DNA from: JAFARZ01 sp035651595
Lineage (GTDB): Bacteria; Actinomycetota; Actinomycetes; Streptosporangiales; Streptosporangiaceae
DNA length: 64,000 bases
Direction: 5' to 3'
Assembly: GCA_035651595.1 (NCBI GenBank)
Contig: DASRFJ010000354.1
Span: 1 to 64,000, forward strand
Shown here: positions 58,171 to 64,000 of the stretch, one piece after another
How positions within the stretch are numbered: position 1 is the stretch's first letter
Layout of the letters: every line of letters starts with the position of its first letter
The notes under the pieces: model-generated
The model's input: the letters and a program-made list of their open reading frames with translations, nothing else
Told to the model about the DNA's origin: nothing
The model's database searches: none
Program-made: the position numbers and the translations under genes

Positions 58171-58479
58171 CTACACGGGCGAGGAGGATCGGCCGAGCTG
58201 GCGCGCCCGGGCTCGGGCGGCGCGCTGCTCACGGCGCCTGATGCGCACCCGGTCCTCCGGAGTCGTGCCGCCCCAGATGCCGTAGTTCAGGTCATTCACC
58301 TGAGCGAACTCCAGGCACTGGGACCGCACCGGACAGCGAGCGCACATCGCTTTCGCCTTGGCGGTTTGTTCCGCGCGACCGATCGACGCGGTGGCGATCG
58401 GAAAGAAGAGATCGGGGTTCGCCTGGCGGCACGCGCTGGCCGAGCGCCACTCGGCATCATGCCGGATCGCTGTCGTCAT
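58171..58479 (-). CDS. WhiB-family iron-sulfur transcription factor
   Basis: 102 residues from the ATG at 58479; the frame is open upstream, so the start is not certain. Fe-S cysteines: CRQANPDLFFP, then MCARCPVRSQCLEF (C-x2-C-x5-C). The GIWGG turn and the basic tail RRREQRAARARARQLGR, which contacts DNA, follow. WblE/WhiB1-like by size. Binds the sigma factor and responds to redox or NO in known members. Divergent from DUF6458. Confidence 0.93.
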   Translation of the reverse strand: MTTAIRHDAEWRSASACRQANPDLFFPIATASIGRAEQTAKAKAMCARCPVRSQCLEFAQVNDLNYGIWGGTTPEDRVRIRRREQRAARARARQLGRSSSPV

Positions 58480-58656
58480 CGGATCGTCCTCACGGGTGCG
58501 CTGCGGACCCTTCTTGCTTCCCACGCCGCGCCCTTTCATCCCGATTCCCTGGATTGGAATGCGCTCGTGCGGGTACTCGACGACGGTCAGGCGATAGAGA
58601 GGAAGGCCGATGGGCACCCGCAGGCAGTCGCGTGACCTAGGCAGAGGAGGACAGCC

Positions 58657-59010
58657 ATGAGGTACGGCATGGGCCTGCTGCTGATCGCCGCCGGAGGCAT
58701 CCTGGCGTTCGCGGTGACGACCAACACGGCGGTCTTCAACCTGAACACCGCCGGATACGTGCTGATCCTGGTCGGCATTCTCGCGATGGTGCTCCCCCGG
58801 CAATCGGCAGGCTGGGTGGGGCGGCGCCTTTTCGTCCGCCGGTATGAGCAGCGGCGAGGCAACGTCGAGCAAGTGACGTATCCGCCGTACGTGACTCGCA
58901 ACCGCGCCAACACGCCGGTTCGGGCCGGCCTGCCGCCCGGCCGTGACGACCCAGTCCCCGAGGACACCCCCGGCGAGACCAAGGTCATCGAGGACGTCTA
59001 CGAGGAGTAA
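58657..59010 (+). CDS. DUF6458-like small membrane protein
   Basis: 117 residues. Two helices (about 4-22 and 32-50) joined by VTTNTAVFNLNTAGYVL, then a basic and disordered tail ending in acidic residues (IEDVYEE). This pattern is the actinobacterial DUF6458 type; role unknown. GAGGAGG precedes the ATG. Confidence 0.85.
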   Translation: MRYGMGLLLIAAGGILAFAVTTNTAVFNLNTAGYVLILVGILAMVLPRQSAGWVGRRLFVRRYEQRRGNVEQVTYPPYVTRNRANTPVRAGLPPGRDDPVPEDTPGETKVIEDVYEE

Positions 59011-59069
59011 GCCCCCCTTGCGTCCGGTGCTTAAGCGCGCCAATAACAGGTGACGCGACTTTTAAGTGA

Positions 59070-59164
59070 CTTTGTTACGATGAGTTAGATCCGGCGTGAA
59101 GCAGTCGTACCCGCGGGCCGGCTAACAAAAGTGATATCCGGGAAGGGTCTTTCTAGTAACAAAG
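59070..59164. promoter_or_regulatory. Regulatory region of the ECF sigma-RNase III operon
   Basis: CTTTGTTAC (59070-59078) and its exact complement GTAACAAAG (59156-59164) flank a third, related CTAACAAAAG at about 59121. The DNA is AT-richer than the rest. Paired sites so spaced can bind a looping regulator. A promoter is likely here but I cannot fix its hexamers. Confidence 0.4.
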
Positions 59165-59195
59165 GAACGACAAGCAGGCAAGGTGGCGCAGCGGC

Positions 59196-59756
59196 GTGAT
59201 CCCTCCCGACGAACTTGAGAAGGAGATCGAGGCCCTCGTCGCTGAGTGCGGGGCTGATCTGGAACGCCACCTGCGCGGCGGAAGGGTGCGCCTGCCTGAC
59301 CACCTCATCGGTGAGGTGATCAACGACGCGCTCCTGGTCGTCGTGTACAAGCGGCGTCGCGGTCACGTGATCGCCAACGCAGCCGCTTACTTGTTCACTG
59401 TCGCCAGGAACGCCGCCATCGACCGGCTGCGGACCCTCTACGCGGGCGGCACCCCGGATCCGGCGGTGACCGGCGGGCGCCCCGTCGGCACAGCCGGCCT
59501 CGCTGGCATCGACGGACACGACATGCTCGCTAACGCGGAGGCCAGCCATGACCTGCGCACCGCGATCAGGCAGCTCCCCCGTCGCCAGCAGCAGGTCATC
59601 GAGCTGCGCTACCTGCGCGACTTCACGGTCGAAGAGACCGCGCGGATCCTCGGTGTCGCCAAAGGCACGGTCGGACCCACCACCGCCGCCGCGCTGCGGC
59701 GACTGAAGGAGATCATGACCGAACACGGCGGAACCTGGGAGGAGCCGAGCCGATGA
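59196..59756 (+). CDS. ECF-type RNA polymerase sigma factor
   Basis: 186 residues from a GTG at 59196. Region 2: DLERHLRGGRVRLPDHLIGEVINDALLVVV and AAYLFTVARNAAIDRLRTL; region 4: LRTAIRQLPRRQQQVIELRYLRDFTVEETARILGVAKGTVGPTTAAALRRLKE in parts. No anti-sigma gene follows; the next gene, overlapping by ATGA, is RNase III. Confidence 0.9.
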   Translation: MIPPDELEKEIEALVAECGADLERHLRGGRVRLPDHLIGEVINDALLVVVYKRRRGHVIANAAAYLFTVARNAAIDRLRTLYAGGTPDPAVTGGRPVGTAGLAGIDGHDMLANAEASHDLRTAIRQLPRRQQQVIELRYLRDFTVEETARILGVAKGTVGPTTAAALRRLKEIMTEHGGTWEEPSR

Positions 59757-60580
59757 ACCACGTCGACCAGACAATGTCCGCCTTCCGGACCGCCCTGACC
59801 CGGATGGATACCGATCCCCGGGAGGCGGCGAGAATCCGGCTGCTCGCCACCATGACCGACAGCCGGGCGCTGGAAGCGGCGGTCGCGGCGGACCTGACGG
59901 ACCTGGCCGCGACGCTGGGCGTACGGATCAGCACCGAGGCGCTCGAGCGCGCCGTCACCCACCGCTCCTATGCCTACGAGAACGGCAACCTGCCGACGAA
60001 CGAGCGGCTGGAGTTCCTCGGCGACTCGGTGCTCGGGCTGGTCGTGACCGACACGTTGTTCCGCGGCTACCCGGACCTGACCGAGGGGCAGCTGGCCAAG
60101 TTGCGCGCGGCGGTGGTGCAGATGGGCGCGCTGGCCGACGTGGCCCGCGGCCTGAACCTGGGCGCGTATGTGCGCCTGGGCCGTGGTGAGGAGAGCACCG
60201 GCGGACGCGACAAGTCCTCGATCCTGGCCGACACGATGGAGGCGGTGATCGGCGCGGTCTACCTCGAGCTCGGCCTGGCCGACGCCACCGCCCTTGTGCA
60301 CCGCCTGTTCGACCCGGTCGTCGAATGGTCGGCGAACCTCGGGGCGGGGCTGGACTGGAAGACCTCGCTCCAGGAGCTGACCGCGGCCGAGGCCCTCGGC
60401 GTGCCGGAGTACTCGGTGCAGGAGAGCGGCCCGGACCACCGGAAGTTCTTCACCGCGGAGGTCCGGGTCGGCGGCAAGGCGCAGGGATCGGGCCACGGGC
60501 GCTCGAAGAAGGCGGCCGAGCAGCAGGCCGCGGAAGCCGCCTGGCGCGCGATCACCAGCGACCGCGCGGCTCAGTCATAG
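59753..60580 (+). CDS. rnc: Ribonuclease III with N-terminal extension
   Basis: 275 residues from the ATG at 59753 (GGGAGGAG nine bases before), overlapping the sigma factor stop. The first 45 residues (MNHVDQTMSAFRTALTRMD and on) are not part of normal RNase III, which would start near the ATG at 59852. Nuclease domain: HRSYAYENGNLPTNERLEFLGDSVLGLVVTD with the signature, and DTMEAVIGAVYLELG with the last catalytic Glu. dsRNA-binding domain from about 190: DWKTSLQELTAAEALG, GSGHGRSKKAAEQQAAEAAW. Active residues are complete. The usual neighbours (rpmF, mutM, smc) are missing, so it may be a second rnc. Confidence 0.92.
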   Translation: MNHVDQTMSAFRTALTRMDTDPREAARIRLLATMTDSRALEAAVAADLTDLAATLGVRISTEALERAVTHRSYAYENGNLPTNERLEFLGDSVLGLVVTDTLFRGYPDLTEGQLAKLRAAVVQMGALADVARGLNLGAYVRLGRGEESTGGRDKSSILADTMEAVIGAVYLELGLADATALVHRLFDPVVEWSANLGAGLDWKTSLQELTAAEALGVPEYSVQESGPDHRKFFTAEVRVGGKAQGSGHGRSKKAAEQQAAEAAWRAITSDRAAQS

Positions 60581-60662
60581 ACCTCTCGGCTCCGAGCGGC
60601 TCGCCGCCCGGCCAACCGCGCGCACCTGCATCGCGTGCGCGTCGCGGCTCTAGCCTGTACGG

Positions 60663-61736
60663 GTGGCGCCCACGTTCATACCTGGTATCCAGCTTGCCCG
60701 CGAGTTCTACGCCGACGTGGTGGGCCCGCTACTGGCGGAGCGGTTCCCGGGACTAGAGCACGCGGCAGCGCTGGCCGGTCCGGGATCGGAGATCTTCGGC
60801 TTCGACAGCGAACGCTCCACCGACCACGACTGGGGTCCACGGCTCCAGCTCTTCGTGGCCGACGACGATGTCGAGCCCGTCGCCGCGATGCTCGCGACTA
60901 GCCTGCCGGCCGTGTTCCGCGGCTACCCCGTCGCGTTCCCGGTCACCCGGGAGCCGGGCGGACCCGCGCGGCATCGCGTCGAAGTGGCGCGGCTAGGTCC
61001 GTGGCTGACGGGTCAGCTCGGGTTCGACCCGCGGCGTGAGATCACCCTGCTGGACTGGCTGGCCACCCCGGCGCAGCGGCTGGCGGAGGTCACCGGCGGC
61101 GAGGTCTTCCACGACGGGCCGGGCGAGCTGACCAGGGCACGTGACCGCCTGGCGTGGTACCCGAACGACGTGTGGTTGTACCTGCTGGCGTGCCAGTGGC
61201 AGCGTGTCGGACAGGAGGAGGCCTTCCCCGGGCGGTGCGCCGAGGCCGGCGACGAGCTCGGCTCGATTGTCGTCACCGCGCGGCTGGCTCGTGACCTGAT
61301 GCGGCTGTGCCTGCTGATGCGGCGCCGGTACCCGCCGTACAGCAAATGGCTCGGCACAGCCGTCGCGCGGCTGCTCGGCGCCGGAGGACTCTCCACGTCG
61401 CTGTCCGCGGCGATCACCTCCGCTAGCTGGACCACCCGCGAGCGGCACCTGCGCGATGCCTACGAAACGGTCGCCGCAATGCACAACCGGCTCGGGCTCA
61501 CGCCGCCGCTGGACACCCGGACTCGTGGTTTCTATGACAGGCCGTACCAGCCGCTGGTCGCGTTGCTCGGCGACCCGGCGTACTACGGCCGCTTCGGCTT
61601 CCGGCTCAGCAGCGACTATCAGATCACACCGCCGAACCCGGAATGGCGGCCGTACTTCCAGGTCCGCTTGCTGACCGACTACCGGCCCGAGCTGCGTGGC
61701 GCTTTCCGCTACGCAGAACCCTTCGACCGGACCTGA
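60663..61736 (+). CDS. DUF4037 protein fused to a GNAT C-terminal fragment
   Basis: 357 residues from a GTG at 60663. Residues 1-295 are a DUF4037 protein: FIPGIQLAREFYADVVGPLL, LAGPGSEIFGFDSERSTDHDWGPRLQLFV (nucleotidyltransferase-like site), and GLTPPLDTRTRGFYDRPYQ where the family normally ends soon. From about 297 the chain reads LLGDPAYYGRFGFRLSSDYQITPP and ends FQVRLLTDY...LRGAFRYAEPFD, which is the end of a GNAT acetyltransferase of the YYxRFGF type, without its first half. It is one open frame. Function of DUF4037 proteins is unknown; the GNAT piece alone should not be catalytic. Confidence 0.85.
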   Translation: MAPTFIPGIQLAREFYADVVGPLLAERFPGLEHAAALAGPGSEIFGFDSERSTDHDWGPRLQLFVADDDVEPVAAMLATSLPAVFRGYPVAFPVTREPGGPARHRVEVARLGPWLTGQLGFDPRREITLLDWLATPAQRLAEVTGGEVFHDGPGELTRARDRLAWYPNDVWLYLLACQWQRVGQEEAFPGRCAEAGDELGSIVVTARLARDLMRLCLLMRRRYPPYSKWLGTAVARLLGAGGLSTSLSAAITSASWTTRERHLRDAYETVAAMHNRLGLTPPLDTRTRGFYDRPYQPLVALLGDPAYYGRFGFRLSSDYQITPPNPEWRPYFQVRLLTDYRPELRGAFRYAEPFDRT

Positions 61737-61830
61737 CCGTCCCGGCAGGGCGGGACTCTCGCCGCCCAGTTCAGCCTCCTGCCGGTGTCTGCACCAAGAT
61801 AGGACGCGGCGACATTCGGGAGGAAGGGCG

Positions 61831-62850
61831 GTGAGGCCGGTGACGGCCGACCTGATGGCACTGGCGCAAGCGGGGGACGGCGACGCGTTCCGCGAGCTGA
61901 CCGAGCCGCACCGCCGGGAGCTGCACGCGCACTGCTACCGGATGCTCGGATCCTTCCAGGACGCCGAAGACGCGTTGCAGGACACGCTGCTGTCCGCCTG
62001 GCAGGGCCTGGGCGGGTTCGAGGGACGCGCCTCGCTGCGCACCTGGCTCTACCGGATCGCCACGAACAGATGCCTCAACTCGCTGCGTTCGGCCAGCCGG
62101 CGACCTGCCAAGGAGTGGAACATTCCCGGGATTGAACCGCCCGCGCCCACCCGGCTGGGCGAGGTCACCTGGCTTGAGCCCTATCCGGACGTCCTGCTCG
62201 AGGGCGCCATCGGCGCGCCTGCCGGGCCGGAGGCCCGCTACGAGCTGACCGAATCCATCTCCCTGGCCTTCGTGACCGCTCTCCAAGCACTGCCGCCGCG
62301 CCAGCTTGCCGTGCTCATTCTGCGCGACGTCCTCGGGTTCCACGCCAGTGAGGTGGCCGGCATGCTCGACTCGACGATCGAGTCCGTCAACAGCGCACTC
62401 AAACGGGCCCGTGCCACCCTTCAGCAGCGCTACCCAGCGGGATCGGATCACGAGCTGGCACCGGCCGCCGGCTCGCCCGCCGAGGACGCGATCGTGGCGA
62501 AGTTCGTCCGCGCCTACCAGTCCGCCGACCTCGACGCCGTCGTCGCGCTGCTCACCGAGGACGTTTTCGTGTCGATGCCGCCGATGCCACTCGAATACGA
62601 AGGCCGGGATGTTGTCGCCCGCTTCTGCGCCGCGCTGTTCGGCGCGGGACGCAAGCTCCAGCTGGTCCCGACCCGAGCCAACGGCCAGCCAGCGTTCGGC
62701 TCGTACCTGCGCACCCCGGCCGGCGTGCGCCCGGGGACCGGCCTCATCGTCCTCGCCCTCAGCGGCGACAAGGTCCGCGCGATGACGCACTTCGACAAGA
62801 GCGCACTCGAATGGTTCGGTCTACCGCCCTCGCTCCCCGCGGAGTCGTAG
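61831..62850 (+). CDS. ECF sigma factor with SnoaL-like C-terminal domain (SigG/SigX5, TIGR02960-like)
   Basis: 339 residues from the GTG at 61831, with GGGAGG seven bases before. Region 2: FRELTEPHRRELHAHCYRMLGSFQDAEDALQDTLLSAW and TWLYRIATNRCLN; region 4: LQALPPRQLAVLILRDVLGFHASEVAGMLDSTIESVNSALKRARATL in parts. Residues about 225-335 form a SnoaL/NTF2-like domain (KFVRAYQSADLDAVVALLTEDVFVSMPPMP). In such sigma factors the extra domain acts in place of an anti-sigma protein. The middle link WLEPYPD is typical of the TIGR02960 type. A perfect hairpin follows. Confidence 0.92.
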   Translation: MRPVTADLMALAQAGDGDAFRELTEPHRRELHAHCYRMLGSFQDAEDALQDTLLSAWQGLGGFEGRASLRTWLYRIATNRCLNSLRSASRRPAKEWNIPGIEPPAPTRLGEVTWLEPYPDVLLEGAIGAPAGPEARYELTESISLAFVTALQALPPRQLAVLILRDVLGFHASEVAGMLDSTIESVNSALKRARATLQQRYPAGSDHELAPAAGSPAEDAIVAKFVRAYQSADLDAVVALLTEDVFVSMPPMPLEYEGRDVVARFCAALFGAGRKLQLVPTRANGQPAFGSYLRTPAGVRPGTGLIVLALSGDKVRAMTHFDKSALEWFGLPPSLPAES

Positions 62851-62986
62851 CCAGCCAGGCACCGGTTGGCGTTCCAAAAGAACGTGCGCTCACAGTGTGT
62901 CGCGCGGTCCAGCTGTGATAGACGGCCCACTGGCTCTAACCTGGACATTCGGTAGATTCGGGGCGCGAAAGCGAGTGGGCCAGATC

Positions 62987-63033
62987 ATTGCGGACAGTTA
63001 CCCCCCCGATCTGGGGGGGTAACTGTCCGCAAT
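62987..63033. terminator. Perfect 21-bp hairpin after the SnoaL-type sigma factor gene
   Basis: Arms 62987-63007 and 63013-63033 are exactly complementary, including seven C paired with seven G next to a 5-base loop (GATCT). CTTTTCG follows on the plus strand. It fits a rho-independent terminator, though it lies 136 bases after the stop codon. Confidence 0.7.
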
Positions 63034-63381
63034 CTTTTCGGGCGTCTCCCAGGGCCCGCACAGACCGCTGAACGGCAAGGCCATGCTGGAACAAACCGGG
63101 GCATCGCGGGCAGCCAGCCCGGCAGCCGCATGCGAGGCGCCGCGAGCTCAGGTGTCGTCAAGATCGTTTGACTTTTTAGCGTGCCAGGGCACATCAAACT
63201 GGCAAAGGATCTTGGCGCCCGGTACAGACCGCAGCCGCAGCGGGGATCACGTCGGCGATCAGCGGTTGACGTCCCGATGAGCGCGGTGGCGCCAGTGCCT
63301 GGTGCAGCACGCGGAGTGTAGCGCGGATGACAGCGGGGTATGGAGGGCGGCGGGGAAATCTCACGGGGGAAAGGCCTGCTC
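63034..63381. other. Intergenic region before glgX with imperfect hairpin
   Basis: No credible gene. A symmetric array lies at 63160-63213: AAGATC, TTTGA, GTGCC, then GGCAC, TCAAA, GATCTT in mirror order. The first part contains TTTGACTTTTTA, AT-rich for this DNA. It may be an operator or a leader structure for glgX. The rest shows nothing I can name. Confidence 0.4.
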
Positions 63382-64000
63382 ATGACCGTTGTGCTGGAAC
63401 GAATGTCGTCGCGCGCGCTGCCAGGTAATCCGTTTCCGCTGGGCGCCACGCCCCGCGACGGAGGCGTCAACTTCGCGGTAACGTCCGGAATCGCCGAGAG
63501 CGTCACGCTCTGCCTGATCAACGACGCCGGCGAGGAGCTTCAGATCGAACTGCCGGACTACGACGCGGGCGTGTGGCACGGGTTCGTTCCGGGAGTCCGG
63601 CCGGGGCAGGCCTACGGGTACCGGGTCCAGGGTCCCTACGATCGCGCGCAGGGCTTGCGCTGCAACCCGAGCAAGCTGCTGCTCGACCCCTATGCGCGCG
63701 CCGTCAAGGGCTGGGCCGTCTTCGGACCCGAGCTGCTGGACTATGACCTGGAGGATCCGGAATCGCCGAGTTCGCTCGACTCCGCGAAGTACGTCCCGCT
63801 CAGCCTGGTTACCGACAGCTCGTTCAAGTGGGGCGCCGACGAGCACCCGCAGCGCAGCTACGCCGAGACCGTGCTCTACGAAGCCCACGTCAAGGGCCTG
63901 ACCATGCTCCATCCCGGCGTGCCCGAGCGGCTGCGCGGGACCTACGCCGGACTCGGGCACGAGGCGATCATCGAGCACCTGACCAGCCTCGGCGTGACGG
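63382..64000 (+). CDS. glgX: Glycogen debranching enzyme, 5' part (runs off the window)
   Basis: 206 residues seen from the ATG at 63382 (GGGGGAAAGG seven bases before); an ATG seven codons on is possible. The N-terminal CBM48/isoamylase domain is plain: GNPFPLGATPRDGGVNFAV, VWHGFVPGVRPGQAYGYRVQGPYD, and RCNPSKLLLDPYARAV. The catalytic barrel begins with VLYEAHVKGLTMLHPGVPERLRGTYAGL in parts. It hydrolyses alpha-1,6 branches of glycogen. The rest lies beyond 64000. Confidence 0.95.
   Translation, partial: MTVVLERMSSRALPGNPFPLGATPRDGGVNFAVTSGIAESVTLCLINDAGEELQIELPDYDAGVWHGFVPGVRPGQAYGYRVQGPYDRAQGLRCNPSKLLLDPYARAVKGWAVFGPELLDYDLEDPESPSSLDSAKYVPLSLVTDSSFKWGADEHPQRSYAETVLYEAHVKGLTMLHPGVPERLRGTYAGLGHEAIIEHLTSLGVT

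Noticed and set aside
58540..58600. SigR-type promoter (GGAAT) between WhiB and DUF6458
   Set aside because: GGAAT occurs on both strands, but no GTT at 18-19 bases.

Overview
The window is a stretch of very GC-rich chromosome from an actinobacterium. The evidence is a PknG-type kinase, a WhiB protein, PriA in place of a HisA/TrpF pair, a TIGR03085 family protein, a polyphosphate glucokinase and the gene order his - trp - lgt - gltBD. A member of or near the Streptosporangiales is my guess, with low confidence. I see no rRNA, tRNA, CRISPR array, IS element or prophage. Genes are tightly packed, with many ATGA/GTGA stop-start overlaps.

Region by region. (1) 1-15951, minus strand: glutamate synthase (gltB, gltD) runs by overlapping codons into two GlnX-like membrane proteins flanking a GlnH-like binding protein, then a coiled-coil protein, a PknG-like kinase with zinc ribbons, a PP2C phosphatase, a von Willebrand A protein and a cut-off zinc-ribbon protein. 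It reads as one glutamate synthesis and glutamate sensing locus. (2) 16007-21668, minus: a degenerate lgt, trpA, trpB, trpC, an orphan OmpR regulator, a trp-linked membrane protein and hisI; trpE is not there. (3) 21774-23661: TIGR03085 protein, small membrane protein, ppgK. (4) 23689-28840, minus: hisD-hisC-hisB-hisH-priA-hisF, all overlapping. (5) 28854-33958: membrane protein, two related hypothetical proteins, an SDR/ene-reductase pair with a divergent TetR, a DUF1707 protein. (6) 33972-41706: YbjQ protein, dnaE, a broken PIG-L deacetylase, a GNAT remnant, a VOC protein and a DrrAB-type ABC exporter ending in a clear terminator. (7) 41786-47053: FGGY kinase, rskA and sigK in one operon, divergent from a membrane molybdopterin oxidoreductase. 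(8) 47121-51396: a tandem ABC exporter whose frame is broken, with a beta-carbonic anhydrase wholly antisense to its tail. (9) 51638-57885: M20 hydrolase, asparaginase, S9 peptidase, LD-carboxypeptidase, pyrD. (10) 57932-64000: WhiB, DUF6458, an ECF sigma factor coupled to RNase III, a DUF4037-GNAT fusion, a SnoaL-type sigma factor, a perfect 21-bp hairpin and the start of glgX.

The most interesting items are the glutamate supercluster, a family of 31-bp-period repeats sitting in frame inside gltB and trpB, the DUF4037-GNAT chimera, the sigma factor-RNase III coupling, an Lgt at the native locus without its active-site residues, and the damaged ABC exporter overlapping carbonic anhydrase. Functional statements rest on motif recognition by eye; no database search was run.
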